Under the pieces are notes generated by a model. It saw only the letters and a list, made by a program, of their open reading frames with translations, was not told the origin of the DNA and made no database searches. Both the position numbers and the translations under genes were made by a program. A stretch of 64,000 bases of DNA from Pyrenophora tritici-repentis (taxonomy: Eukaryota > Ascomycota > Dothideomycetes > Pleosporales > Pleosporaceae): assembly GCF_003171515.1 (NCBI RefSeq), contig NC_089391.1, positions 3,596,001 to 3,660,000 on the forward strand, in the 5' to 3' direction. Position 1 is the first letter of the stretch. Each line of letters opens with the position of its first letter. Shown in pieces: positions 52,734 to 64,000 of the stretch.

Positions 52734-54508
52734 TCAATGTCTCAACCCTTCCCTCTCAGCTCTCTCTCCTTCCTCCCTCATAACCCTTGCATGCGCTTCA
52801 CTCCTCGGTCTAATATCCGCCTCGAACGGTTCTGGCACACTGAAGAAGCCTGGCATCATCTTATCCGAAACTGGGACCTCTTTGCCATCTTTACCAATCT
52901 TCTTGCGTATGGAAAAGCCCCAGAGGACGCGTGCCATGTTGATAAACATGGAACGTTCAGCGACGTGGACACCCGGGCAGGCGCGGCGGCCGGCACCGAA
53001 GGAGAAGTGGTCGCGGGCAGAGGGGTCGGCGGAGGTCATGTACTGAGCGGAGGAGAGAGGTGAATTGAGGTATCGAGAGGGGGAGAATATAGTGGGGGAT
53101 GGATGGAGGGAGGGGTCCATATGAATAGCCCTGTGAGATGTGTTAGTACGTCCATCTGAAAGAGCCGAGAAACTAAGAAGCAGATGCAGAAGAAAATAAA
53201 GGAGAGGTAAGAACATACCACCAATTCAGCATAACCACACTTCCCTTTGGAATAAACCACCCCCGATACCAATCCTCCTCACTACTAGCATGCATCATGC
53301 CGGCCTTATTAACCGGCCTCCACCTCAGAACCTCCTTCATCATCGCCCTCAGATACGGCAAATGTTCCTCATCTTCCCACTCGGGTAACCTCCCCGGTCC
53401 CACAACTCTATCCAACTCCTCCTGCGCCACTCTCTGCGTCTCAGGAAACAACACCATAGCCAACAAAAAATTATTTAACACCGTCCCCGTCGTCTCAGAC
53501 CCAGCCTCGATAAGCCCACCACACGTATACGCCGCGGATAAATCATCGATGCCCGCGCTCGCCGGATCATCCAGGTAAAACTTCTTCGTAAAGCAATCTT
53601 TTGCCGTCCCCGCATCCGTCGCGCGCTTCAACTCTGTCCACAAATCCATGTAAACCGCCTTATCCAGTACGTGAATCCGCTCACCATGCGCCCTCCAGTT
53701 CCCAAGTAACCCTTGCGGCAACGACGCGAGGAAAGGAAACGACTCAATCGCCCACGCCCCCGGCGCCGTCATCTCGGTGAAACGCTCCAAAACGTCGTAG
53801 ATGCGCTTGATCAGCGGGGCATCCCAGTCTGCGATGCGCTGCCCGTAGGTTACCTGCATGATGACGCTAGCGGCATACCGCCGGTTTATCGAAGCGAAGG
53901 AATCTGGGTCTTGCAACAACTGGGTAAGCAGGATCTTGGACTCGTAGTCTTGGACTGGTTGGTATTTTATGCTACTTCCTAGGTTGAGCAGCGCGTGGCT
54001 GTGCTTGCGGATACTGCGCCAGCGGGGCCCGTACGGCATGAACAGTTGACGGCGACCAGCGGAGGCGACGTCTTGGGCGAGGGGTGAGGGTGGGCGTGAG
54101 GAGTAAATGCTGGAGCGCTTGTCCATGAGGTCTTTTACTGCCTGGGGAGATGAGAGCCATATGTAGTCTGTGGCACCGATTTTCGTGTGGAATACATCGC
54201 CGTACTTGCGGTGCCAGGCTTGTACTTTGTGTCGGACGAGTTCGGTGTCTGAGAGCTCGAGGAGAGAGCCGATGAAGGGGAGGCCGAGGGGGCCCGGAGG
54301 GAGGTGCCGGCGGCGTGGGTCCTGGAGAAAACGATTAGTTGGGAGTTAGGGGGTTTGAGAGTATGGGAGGGAGATTTACTTTGAGGATATTCGGGACGAC
54401 GATTATGTAGGTTATTGTGAGGAGGAAGAATGGTATGGCTAGTACTGCAGCAACTTTTGCTGTGAAACTCGAGACCAAAAGGCTCGGAAGAGTATCAAGG
54501 ACAGTCAT
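52734..54508 (-). CDS. Cytochrome P450 monooxygenase
   Basis: A membrane-anchored heme enzyme. Exons 54508-54380, 54321-53219 and 53130-52734 give 542 residues in frame, with GT-AG introns of 58 and 88 bp. The N-terminal anchor is hydrophobic (AAVLAIPFFLLTITYIIVV), followed by the proline hinge LPPGPLGLPFIGSLLEL. Landmarks: C-helix WRSIRKH, I-helix AGSETTGT at about residue 318, ExxR in KEVLRWRP at about 378, and the heme loop FSFGAGRRACPG with the Cys ligand near residue 462. It resembles the fungal P450s of the O-methylsterigmatocystin-oxidoreductase-like type, a large group with mixed substrates, so no substrate is claimed. It is divergent from an alpha/beta hydrolase, 461 bp apart; there are no further pathway genes nearby. 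Confidence 0.94.
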
Positions 54509-54969
54509 TTCGAAGTATCAACTAGTGTAATCTGTTGATGTAGTCTACATATCGAGTTTTGCGATTACTTCAGTCTAGACTAGACACTGGTGTAGTGGTA
54601 GTGACCAGTTGGAGAAGGATCGAAGATATACATACAATACCCCAACACTTCCAAGACCATACAAGCATTCCATCTCCCCTCTACTTCAAACTTCGGGTAT
54701 AACCCTAGACCCATGTCAAACCATACGCTCAAAATCCCAGAAACTGGGGTAAAAAAGACCAACATCCCGACTGCGACCATGCTTCCCCGCATGCCCCACA
54801 AACCACCTTGACCTCGTACTACCACAACCACATATCGCCGGCACCACCCGCGCCCCCACGTAACATGCCAGAAAAGGAGATAAAAAAATAACAGCATCAC
54901 AGTATGAAAACAGAATTTCCAAGATGAAACAATCACCCATCCAAAAGGTTTTGACTACACACTACCACC
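54509..54969. promoter_or_regulatory. Divergent promoter region between P450 and alpha/beta hydrolase
   Basis: 461 bp between start codons. No clear TATA box; possible co-regulation is inference. Confidence 0.4.
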
Positions 54970-55893
54970 ATGACCTTGACAACCGACTCTGCCGGTCGAA
55001 CATACCTCCACCACGCAAACGGCCAACTTACCCACTACATCCTCACGCCCTGCACCTCGCCATCCTCTCAAAACCACACCCCATCAACAATCCTAATCCA
55101 ACACGGCTTCGCCCGCCACTCCGCCTTCTGGTCGCACTGGATCCCTATCCTCCGCCCTCACTACAGCATCCTGCAGCGCGACCTCCGCGGGCATGGCTAC
55201 TCCTCCTACCCATCCCCATCCCCATCTTCTCCCCATTACCAAAACTATACCTACACTACAACGACCATAATTTCCGAAATCATCGACTTGCTAGACGCAC
55301 TTGGTTTACAAAGCGTGCACCTTTTAGGTGAATCCACAGGCGGTATGCTGTGTGAGATACTAGCGTCCGCATACCCGGACCGCGTGAGTAGTTTGACGAT
55401 TTGTGCATCGCCGACGCATTTGCCGAGAGCGGCGGTTGAGCTTTTTACTTTTGGGCGTGTGAGTTGGGGGGCTGCGGTTAGGGAGTTGGGGTCTAGAGGG
55501 TGGGCGGAGGAGTTGGTGAGGGTACCTGGGACGGTGCCTGTGCCCTCGTATTCAGATGAAAATGCTGATGGGGAAGCGGCGATGGAAAACTACCTAGACA
55601 TGATAAATGTGAGTGATGGCGAGGGGTTAGCGCAGTATGCGGAGTTTCTGGAGGCGTTGGATGCGAGACCGTACTTGGGTGCGATTACGTGTCCGATGTT
55701 AATTTTGGCGCCGACGGGGAGTGTGGCAGTCAAAGTAGAGGAGATGCAGGAGGTCAAGGAGAAGATCGGGGAGAGGTGTAAAGTTGTGAGTGTTGAGGGA
55801 GGTGGACATGAGATCTACGTTACTAGGGCTGGGGTGTGTCAGGAGGCTTTTTTGCAGTTTCTGGAGAAGACTGATGGAAGGGGAGAAGCGTAG
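54970..55893 (+). CDS. Alpha/beta hydrolase
   Basis: A single-exon gene of 307 residues. Fold landmarks: ILIQHGFARHSAFW (oxyanion strand), LQRDLRGHGYSS, the nucleophile elbow GESTGG with Ser122, and the catalytic His280 in GGGHEIY. The usual acid after strand beta-7 is not obvious: the segment reads ILAPTGSVA where related enzymes often have an Asp, so activity or the acid position is uncertain. There is a low-complexity Pro/Ser insert (YPSPSPSSP, from ccatccccatcccc repeats) after the second strand. No signal peptide. Substrate unknown; possibly works with the divergent P450, but only the arrangement suggests this. Confidence 0.85.
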   Translation: MTLTTDSAGRTYLHHANGQLTHYILTPCTSPSSQNHTPSTILIQHGFARHSAFWSHWIPILRPHYSILQRDLRGHGYSSYPSPSPSSPHYQNYTYTTTTIISEIIDLLDALGLQSVHLLGESTGGMLCEILASAYPDRVSSLTICASPTHLPRAAVELFTFGRVSWGAAVRELGSRGWAEELVRVPGTVPVPSYSDENADGEAAMENYLDMINVSDGEGLAQYAEFLEALDARPYLGAITCPMLILAPTGSVAVKVEEMQEVKEKIGERCKVVSVEGGGHEIYVTRAGVCQEAFLQFLEKTDGRGEA

Positions 55894-56144
55894 AAAGTAA
55901 TAATGTATAATCATTTGCATGCGAGAGGGCATGTTGCTGCCCCCTGATGTCGCAGTATATCTAACTCTTCAAATTATGGGATGGACAAGAACCACCCGCC
56001 TGACTTTTTGCACCGAGACGCCGCTGATGCTACCGTGAGTGTGGGATGACCGCCGTAGTCCCTAATGCGCCGCTATGCAAAAATCATACAAAGTACGTGA
56101 GTCCTCCTGTAGTGTTGGTATCATACATTCTCCGTCATCATTGT

Positions 56145-57528
56145 TCATGTCGAATGTCGTTCGCGTTCACGTCGTTCGTTCATGTCCAGAGCCATCTTCT
56201 TGCTGAACTCATAGCAACTGATCATAATGGCGCATGCTGGTGCGATCTTCAGACATCTTGCTGCCCAGCCCTTGAAAAGTCCAGGCATGCCCTGTTCACG
56301 GTAGATATGCATCAAAAAGTGGGGCATTGACTGGTCTTCGGGGCGAGTGGACTTAGCAATGTCCTTGGCAGTCTCGCCCATGTGTCTTGCTACTTGTTGA
56401 CGGGTCTTTCCGACATCGAATGGCGTTGTGACGAAAGCAGCGACTGCTCCAGATGTGGCACCAGCGATAAAGCTGTCGACAAGTGTATCTCTGTGGTTCT
56501 CCTGGCTCCTAGATCGGCTTCTCCTTCGTACCTTTTCTTCGCCTCGGCCCATACGGAACTCGAAGCCATCGTTTCTTGCTTCTCTTCTACCTCTTTGATC
56601 GGTCAAGACATTCCTCGTCTCTTCGTAGCCCCACCAGTAGATGGCGGAAAAGGGCACATCGCGCCAAAGGGTCAGGGTAAGACCTCGCCATAGACTGAAA
56701 ACACCCTGGTTTGCGACCATGTCTCGTAGACCGTCCATAGTCTCGCGGAAGTGGCCAGCTGCCGTGGCCGTGTGATTCGCAGCCTGCATGCGTGTCCGGA
56801 ACATTTCGATTGGGCTTACGGCTATTGCAGCAAGTACGCGGGCCGTCGCTCCCGCTACCAATGGTAAATATGTATCCGATACGTTTTGTCGTAGAGGTGA
56901 TGTTTGTGCTGTCCGTAACCAGTCGTATCCGGCAAAGTAGATTACGTTTGCTGGCACTGCCATGACCAGCGTGGGTGATAGCCCTCTCCATAGCGTTTTC
57001 GGGCCTTCATTTTGTGCGATTTTTCGTAGTCCGTCCCATGTGCTGTTGATAGTCTTCCTTTCCACCTCTTCCACTGCGCAGCTAATATCTGCCGGGTTTA
57101 TCGGTGCCATGGTGGGTCCGGCTACGCAGAACGGCGCTTTGTTGTTCATCCAAAAGACTTCTCTGCAACACGATGATATGCCGAGATTTGGAGGGAGATC
57201 GCGAAATTGTGTTAATGCGGCGCCGTTAAATCCACGTGGGCGTGATGATGAGGTATTAGGGGAGGTTTCTTGTGATTGTAACCGTACGCGCACGACATCG
57301 AGGGGCGTCACTGTGAGAGTCAGTATGAGGTTTGCGGACTACACTTTTGCGCAAGTGCGGCAGATTGACTCTCTTCACCGCACTCGAGGAATACAATGGC
57401 AAAATATGCGACATACCTAGTAACGATGTGAGGACACTGCCCGAGACGGCAGACATCATCTTCTGGCCGAGCGTCACTTCGCCCACGACGCTATCCGCTT
57501 CCTCGGCTCGCTGGGTGGCGGTCGCCAT
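56145..57528 (-). CDS. MTM1: Mitochondrial carrier, MTM1/SLC25A39 type
   Basis: An inner-membrane carrier. Exons 57528-57417 and 57310-56145 give 425 residues; the 106-bp intron joins TSLL to VTPLDVVRVRLQSQ. All three carrier signatures are present: TPLDVVRVR, SPIEMFRTR and TPFDVGKTR, each starting a repeat of two membrane helices. The first repeat has the long matrix loop characteristic of Mtm1, including a pair of Cys (SCCREVFW). A second insert, rich in Arg/Ser (RRRSRSRSQ), lies before the third repeat. Family knowledge links this carrier to glutathione import and to Mn/Fe handling for Sod2. Converges on the hydrolase, with 251 bp between stops. Confidence 0.85.
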
Positions 57529-58063
57529 CTTGTTTTTCTACGTTTGCTATGAACGATCGCGCGTGTCACCTCGAAGCGGCGCGAGGGGTGAATTGAAAGT
57601 TGCGGAGTGGTGAGTCAGGTGTGGCAGGCATCGTCTCCAGCAGTGATGGGCATGGAGAAGTGGTGACGAAGGCAACGGGAAGCTTTGACGCAACCACACA
57701 ATTATCGGGGTAGACAAACTTTGGCGCGTCATTCCCGCAAACGCCCACGCCGGCTGATTGGTCCGAACTCCGATGAACCGGGGAACTTGAGGGCGTTTCT
57801 TATCTGATCATGCATAGACTGAGGCTAGAACATGCTACATGCATCGGCTTGCGCCCTTCAATCGCCGTTACTTCACGTTCCTGCGCCTTCAGCGTTTGCG
57901 AGTACCGGCGTCTGCTTTTTGCATTAGATTTCTATTAGACATATATTCTTCCTAGACGCCGACTAGACACTGCACTAGACCCTGATTACCTTGATAACCT
58001 GCGACCGACTTCGGACATACCGCGTATAGCCGAAAGACAACACCAACCCCGGTCACCTCTACT
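57529..58063. other. Divergent intergenic region
   Basis: 535 bp between MTM1 and the F-box gene, containing both promoters. No gene recognised. Confidence 0.5.
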
Positions 58064-59766
58064 ATGGATCCCAAAGACGTGCCCACCAACACCGAGGCCG
58101 AGCTCGAATCTTTTCGCCAGAAATGGAGGGAAGAGGTCACGGCCCGATCCAAGGGCAAAGCACCTGCCTCTGCAAAGGCCACCGCCACTTCCTCATCGAG
58201 CAAACAAGCCACCAAAAGCAATGCGCCGGATGTGCAATCGCACGCCGACGCCCGTAGACTGAGCTTAGAGGGCGGCGATGAGGTCGGTTCCTATACGTAC
58301 CATGGTTTGGGTGAGAAACAGCATGGTCGGAGGTTGGATGAAAACAGTGCCCAAACCGCTGCTGCGCTCGCACCAAGTCCAGAACCGCAGTCTGCATTGG
58401 AGCACTACGAGCAAGCTGTGGAAAAGGAGAGCCAAGGTAGCTTAGGAGATAGCGTCGATCTCTACCGGAAGGCATTCAAGGTTAGTAGCCTCTATTCAAT
58501 TACAGGGTTGCCTCGTCCTGACGTGTGTAGCTCGATTCAAAAGTCCAAGAGACATACAAAGCAAAGCACTTCCCACCCTCTTACTTCAAGAAGCTCAAGG
58601 CTTCACAATCTTCGAATGCCGCCGCTTCTTCATCGACCGCTCCCGCTCCAGCTCCACCAGCCAAGCCCCAGGACCCCAATTCCTCGAATGCCTCTGCAAC
58701 AGTACCGAATACCGCCCACCACTCCCTACAAGGTCTCTCCAAAACTCTCCAAGAGCTCATTGACTCTTACTCCGGCACCACGATCCATGGGGAACCCCCG
58801 CCAACAGATCTCAGTCCTGCGCCACCATGTCCCATCGCCAACGTACCCGAGGAGATCGTTGTCGAGATCCTGGAGCAGCTTGCCATACGAGACATAGCAT
58901 CTTTCGTCCGCCTAGCTCAAGTCTCCAAACGGCTAGCATATCTGGTCCTTACTGAAGATCGCGTTTGGAAACGTCTCGCTCTAGGCCCAGAATATGGAGT
59001 TGCAGCCATGCATTACACCTGGGCGTGCCAAATCGACGGGAAACCCCTCGACGATAACGACTCAGATGGTATCGTCCTCGGCACCGCCAATTTAGACATT
59101 TCAGACGACACTGACGCCGAAACGCCCATTGATTCGCCAGCCGCCACATCTACGCCCGTATCTCTCACACAGCTCCTAGTCCCCGCCATCTACCCCACCT
59201 ACCGCACCCTATTCCAGCGCCGTCCTCGTATCCGCTTCAACGGCTGCTACATCAGCACCGTAAACTATGCGCGTCCCGGCCAAGCTCTCCCCACAACCTC
59301 GTCTTGGAACTCACCCATCCATATAGTAACCTACTTCCGCTACCTCCGTTTCCTACGCGACGGTACATGTATCTCGCTGCTCACGACTACGGAACCAGCT
59401 GACGTGGTACCATATCTATATACCGAACACGTACATAAAAACCACCATAATCTGCCTACGGCAGCCATGAAGGATGCTGTAATGGGCCGCTGGCGTATGA
59501 GCGGTCCTGAACCCGCGGAACAGGAGGGTACAATGCATATCGAGACACCGGGAGCTACGCCAAAGTACCTGTATAAGATGGCGCTGAGTTTTGGTAATGC
59601 GGGCAAAGGAGCAAAGAATAACAAACTTGTCTGGCAAGGATACTGGAGTTACAACCGCTTGACAGATGACTGGGGTGAATTCGGATTGAAAAACGACCGC
59701 GCATTCTACTTTAGCAGGGTGAAGAGTTATGGGATGAGTTGGAGTGAACGAGGTATTAAGGAATAG
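58064..59766 (+). CDS. F-box protein, FBXO9/Hrt3/Pof7 type
   Basis: Exons 58064-58480 and 58531-59766 (50-bp GT-AG intron) give 550 residues. The N-terminus has LESFRQKWREEV, then a TPR-like helical pair, SALEHYEQAVEKESQGSLGDSVDLYRKAFK, which continues across the intron as LDSKVQETYKAKHFP. The F-box follows: IANVPEEIVVEILEQLAIRDIASFVRLAQVSKRL, then WKRLA. The C-terminal beta-rich domain carries FNGCYISTVNYARPG and FRYLRFLRDGTCISLLTTTEP, the conserved part of the FBXO9/Hrt3 family. It would be a substrate receptor for an SCF ubiquitin ligase. The order TPR-like region, F-box, C-terminal domain matches the family. Confidence 0.8.
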
Positions 59767-60906
59767 TCATGCGAGCGGGCTACGTATCTACCTTTTTTTC
59801 AACAATCAGAACTGAACAATCGGCTATGCAGATCAAATTCAACTAGCGTTATGGCTCAGTATATGCTTCTAAATTCTCCGTAATCTGGGCGTGGATCTAA
59901 GGGTAGATCTCAAACTCCTTCTCTTGCCAATTTATCGCTATTTCTCAATCAGTCCATAAGTACCCGGTGATCCCGAAGCCGGGCGACTTTTCCCTCTCTA
60001 ATCTTCTGAGAAGCATCAACAAAGTAGATTTTGGATAACTAACTGTCGCCATATATCCGTACGTGTGAAGCGACTTCTGCCCAATTCCGATACCAAAGTT
60101 GTGTCCTTTCTTTGGTACGAATTGCCATCTTTCCTTCGTCACGCAATCAGCTATAATGTCGCTATCATCTGGAGTAGAATCAGGGGAATGCGTTACCTTA
60201 GTTGATACTCCAAGCTTCTACACTGTCATCGCCTTGGCCCTGATTCTCAACTTGCCCGAGTCGTCCATCGATTCAGTCAATACACCTTTTAGCCACCACC
60301 AAGTGTTTTAAAAGTCGTTCTCAAGCATCAACCCCACTTCCTTGCTATCTTTTGGCGGGTCTATCATAGCTCGGCCCTCAACGCTGGTGTATGGCATGAC
60401 GTAACAGCCATGTCTTCAACTTCCTACAACCCGCTCCATATCGCCACCACCACCGCCATCAGCCTATCCAAGAACGCCCATGCAACACCCGCTTAGAAAC
60501 TTTCAGCTGAACACGCGAAGCCATTGTGGTCACACAGGCCTAGCCATATACACTTCTATCATACGAGGAGCTGAACATCTACGCAAGATTTGGGGCTTTT
60601 AGCCGCAAGCCAGAGCTGAGACACACATGTATAGCTGTCACGAGCAAGAACACGTTCAAGTCAAGACACTAGCGGGATCTTAGAACTCGATTGGATACAT
60701 GGAAAGGCAGTTGTGACACCCCGTGTTGTGGAAGACTAAGATTAATATCTCATGGAAAGCAGATACCAATATTCACGCCGAGGATGCCACAATCTTGCGA
60801 GCGAGTAGTCTTTTTCGCATTACTTCATAGACGGCCGTTCTTCGTGTATAGCGAATCTCTATCATGGTATGGTATACGCCCTCCCCTTGATGATCCCGAC
60901 GACACT
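59767..60906. other. Intergenic region between convergent genes
   Basis: 1.1 kb between the F-box gene and CCT7. No gene or repeat recognised. Confidence 0.5.
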
Positions 60907-62745
60907 TTACCGCCTGGGCATACCCCTTCCGCGACCTCGGCCACCCAGTGCCCTTTGTGCGGCGCCCGGTGGTAGCGGCCTGTTTGGTGCCTGTGGCTGC
61001 TGCGACTCCTGGTTCTCTGTGTCATTAGTTAGCGCTTGTTCCATGTGTGAAATGGGGTAGTGAGTGAGGTCATACTTATCGTCTCGTCAACGCTCAGAAT
61101 CAGGCAGGCAGCCTCCGTCGCCGCCTGTAGAGCGTTGATCTTGACCAGACTAGGCTCCCACACAAACTTCTCCATGTTGTCTGCTATGCTCTCGGTTGCG
61201 AAGTCGACACCTGCCCAAATGTTGCCCTTCTTGTGCTCTACTCGCAGGCGGTTGAGAATATCGGTCGCGTCGACACCGGCATTGTCACACAGTTGCCTAG
61301 GGATAACCTCGAGGGCCTTGGCGAATGCCTTGATGATGGGTTGTTGCTTGTGAGGAATGTTCTTGTCGGCGTAGTTGTGTAGGTATGACGAGATCTCCAT
61401 TTCGATGGCGCCACCTCCAGCGACGATATTCCTGTTCTTGATGGCGCGCTTGACAATCATAATGGCATCGTGTAAGCTTCGCTCGACCTCTGCGATGAAC
61501 TGCTCTGCGCCACCACGGAGCACTAGAGTGCATGTCTTGGCCTCTGGGCAACCCTGGAAGAAGTTGAAGCGTTCGCCACCAATCTGTCGCTCGTCAAAGG
61601 ACTCGCAAGTACCGAGATGCTTCTCTTGAATGTCGGAGCAGGTAGACTGGAGGCTTGCGCCTGTTGCTCGGCATACACGGTCTAGATCGTCGGTGGCGAC
61701 ACGTCCAGCACAGAAGATGTCGCGATCTGCAAAGTACTGTGTTGCCAAATCACCGATGGGAAGCTTGCTGAGCACGACCTTGGCACCCGTCTTGTATAGC
61801 GCTTCCATCTTGTTGTAGATGATCTGCCACTCCGCGTCGACAATCGCCTGGTATTCCGAGACCTGCTCCACCCGTACTTCGGCGTTGTCCTTTTCGCTCT
61901 TCAGCTCGAGTTCAACGTTCAGGCACACAATTTTCGGCTGCTTGAACGTCTTTGGTTGTTGCTCGAAACCAGCGTATGAGAATGTCTTCTTGAAAGCGAC
62001 GCCGTTGACGAAGAGTGAGTCTTGGAGCGCACCACCAGTGATCTTCTTGACACCAATGAGCTTCTCGTTCAATTCGTCTTGGTCAAGCGAAAGGACGGCG
62101 TCGACGACCATCTTTGTGAAGAAGTCGGCGTTCCTGTGGATTAGCTTGCTGCTCATGGCGGTCGCGGCAAGCTTCTGGAGTGTGTCGCGTTGGTTGCCCT
62201 CGGCGGTGTCTACGGCGATTTCCATAATCTTGTTGACGGCGAGATGTGAGGCTCTTCGCAGACCCTTCATGATGGTCTGGCTGCTGACTCCCTGCTCAAC
62301 AAAGTCCTTGATCTCCTTTAGTATCTCTCCCGCCAGTACGACGACTGAGGTGGTACCATCGCCCACTTCGGCATCTTGCGATCGTGCAATATCGGTGAGG
62401 ACGCGGGCGGCAGGGTGAACAATGTCGAGGAGCTGCATACAATTAGAATTGGCTCCGCTGCTTTAGTGTATATGGCGTCATCTACCTTCATGACCGTGGC
62501 GCCATCGTTGGTGATTGTCTGCCTGCCATTCTCATCGACCATGAGCAGGTCACCGCCATAAGGCCCTAATGTTCCTTTGATCGTGGCTTGTACCGCAAGA
62601 CAAGCGTTGATGTTTGATATGACTTGGCCTCGACCCTGTGACTGGTCGGTACCTGAGACCGTTAGTTCTATAATCAGTAGGAGAAATTGAGGCACCTACC
62701 CTCCCGCAACACCACAATGGTCGGTGTTTGACCGCCGAACGACAT
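60907..62745 (-). CDS. CCT7: Chaperonin TRiC/CCT subunit eta
   Basis: A subunit of the cytosolic group II chaperonin that folds actin, tubulin and others. Four exons: 62745-62700, 62652-62486, 62432-61076 and 61016-60907, giving 559 residues in frame, all with GT-AG introns (47, 53 and 59 bp). The protein starts [23 protein letters not shown]. Family landmarks: [17 protein letters not shown] (nucleotide binding), [29 protein letters not shown] (catalytic loop, about residue 95), [10 protein letters not shown] and [12 protein letters not shown]. The C-terminal tail is Gly/Arg-rich ([12 protein letters not shown]). Eta is the best fit from the N-terminus and [15 protein letters not shown] region; another CCT subunit is unlikely. 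Confidence 0.9.
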
Positions 62746-63210
62746 GCTAGCTGGAAGTGCAAATACAAAAAGTAAAAGTTAGTCCCTCGGGGCTTGGAAA
62801 TTGCAACAAAGCTCGCAGTGCGTCGTGAGGGGTATTGTCGAGCTATGCGCAGCTGTATGTTGTCCCCGCAGACGCGTCCATGAATTTTCCAGGGCACGTC
62901 TCTTTTCACGTGACCCCTCGGAGGTCGGCCTTTCTTCTCCGCCCGCAACCTTCTGTCGACCTTCTACCGCCCTTCTATGCATTGTACCACATCTCCGCCG
63001 TCCTCCAGTCTCGCAACCCTGATTCGGTTGTCATCACATCGTACACGCGTCAATTTGTCTGCTCTTGTGTGATATCGTCGAGCGCACATATGATCCCGTG
63101 ACCGCTCCGCCTATCGTTCCTACCTCGGACACAACCTGCACTCGCATCCTAACCTGTTGCTGCTTTAACTACGTCTGCATCTGTCCCTTGTAATAGTCCA
63201 TATTGCAAAC
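62746..63210. other. Divergent intergenic region
   Basis: 465 bp between CCT7 and the last gene; both promoters lie here. No gene recognised. Confidence 0.5.
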
Positions 63211-64000
63211 ATGCCGGCCAAGACATCTGCCAAGAAGGTCAGGACGCCCATACACATGGTCCCGGGTGGTGTTGACAGGTGTTTAGATGGTGCCAAGCCC
63301 GAAAACAACAGATGAAATCCGCCTACGTCGTCTAGATCGCCGTTCGAAAGAGTCGGTAGAAAAGCAAATCTCCATTCCAGAGACAATCTCACCTTTGGAT
63401 ACCTACCCTCCGTTACTCCGCATTCCATCTGAGATCAGGAGGGAAATCTTCAGATACGTCTTACCCTCATCAAACAAACGCTTTATCCTCTACACCGACT
63501 GCGATTCGCGTTCCATCAGCAGAACATGGAACCGAAACTGTCGCCCGCATCCAGACCGGCATCTAACACTCGATGTTCTACGGACAAACCGTCTGATCTA
63601 TCACGAGTGTCTTTCAGTCATGTATTCCGAAAACCAGTTTCACTTCTATGCGTTCAACTATCTACCTGTCCTGGATTTTATACGCCATCTGAGTCCCGAG
63701 GCCAAGAACCAAGTACGCAATGTTCGCCTCACGCCTTTGACGGATAAGCAGGACGACCCACCAGCGTCACATGATATCTTCTGCACTATCATACATGACT
63801 CCTTGCCTGGACTCAATCAGCTGCAGGCAGATCCAGTGGTCTTCTTCTAGTAAGGCAACCAGTCATTTTCCGTTTTTGTCACGATTTCTATTCTTTCCAA
63901 TGCAGTATATAGACGGCGAGATTACACTATATGAGTTACATGACACACCCACGAGCGAATTATCGAATCTGACTATTACTTGGCGACTATCTCCATTTCA
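63211..64000 (+). CDS. 2EXR/F-box-like hypothetical protein, partial at the right edge
   Basis: Proposed exons 63211-63237 (MPAKTSAKK), 63287-63849 and 63906 to beyond the window. The first intron (63238-63286, GT-AG) and the second (63850-63905, donor GTAAGG, acceptor TGCAG) both keep the frame. Without the second splice the frame would stop at once at 63848-63850. The second exon has the fungal block LLRIPSEIRREIFRYVLP, then LDVLRTNRLIYHECLSVMYSENQFHFYAFNYL, typical of the 2EXR/F-box-like orphan families. After the second splice the frame continues YIDGEITLYEL to the end of the window. The first mini-exon is tentative; translation could instead start at 63287. Function unknown. Confidence 0.6.

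Noticed and set aside
52734..55893. Secondary-metabolite gene cluster
   Set aside because: Only a P450 and a hydrolase; no backbone synthase, transporter or regulator next to them, and the neighbours are housekeeping genes.
1..64000. CRISPR arrays, rRNA genes or prokaryotic insertion sequences
   Set aside because: None seen; the window is intron-rich fungal nuclear DNA.

Overview
The window is nuclear DNA from a filamentous ascomycete. It is densely packed with genes carrying short introns (about 45-110 bp) with GT-AG ends and CTRAY-like branch sites. The proteins are typical of Pezizomycotina: a LaeA-like TAM-domain methyltransferase, a fungal P450, F-box and BTB orphan families, a BimE-type APC1 and a TAM/FG-rich nucleoporin set. 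I infer Dothideomycetes, probably Pleosporales, from the overall look of the proteins; no rRNA or other marker proves it.

Layout. 0.2-7.6 kb: a pyroglutamyl peptidase gene, a DEAH-type rRNA-processing helicase (DHR2/DHX33 type), mitochondrial intermediate peptidase OCT1 and, divergent from it, a MICOS MIC26/27-type gene. 8-13.5 kb: an F-box-like protein, a nine-exon methyltransferase with micro-exons and a BTB protein. 14.8-17.4 kb: GPI1 of the GPI-GlcNAc transferase, with a small two-membrane-segment protein gene ending only 20 bp upstream of it. 18.2-29.2 kb: a CCCH/FG nucleoporin (NUP42 type), the 2064-residue APC1, and a beta-propeller protein resembling NUP37. 30-32.8 kb: a GTPBP1/2-type GTPase with a GC-AG intron. 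32.8-44.4 kb: a gene-poor, decayed island. It holds two full-length copies of a tRNA-derived SINE-like element, each with its own perfect target-site duplication, a 162-bp MITE inserted in frame in a C2H2 zinc-finger gene, and a carboxylesterase pseudogene. 44.5-52.7 kb: protein-L-isoaspartate methyltransferase, UTP22, a short-chain dehydrogenase and an F-box-like gene broken by one stop. 52.7-63.9 kb: a P450 divergent from an alpha/beta hydrolase, the mitochondrial carrier MTM1, an FBXO9/Hrt3-type F-box protein, chaperonin subunit CCT7, and a gene that runs off the right end.

Most genes are core housekeeping functions: mitochondria, ribosome assembly, nuclear pore, cell cycle, GPI anchors and protein folding. 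They form unrelated neighbours, often in divergent pairs sharing 150-470 bp promoters, and not operons or a metabolite cluster.

Two patterns deserve most attention. One is the SINE-like family, about 550 bp long, with a tRNA-like head and target-matched short-repeat tails. The other is a set of apparent frameshifts in three conserved genes plus one pseudogene. All of them need exactly one base removed from a short homopolymer, which points to sequence error or shared instability more than to ordinary gene decay.
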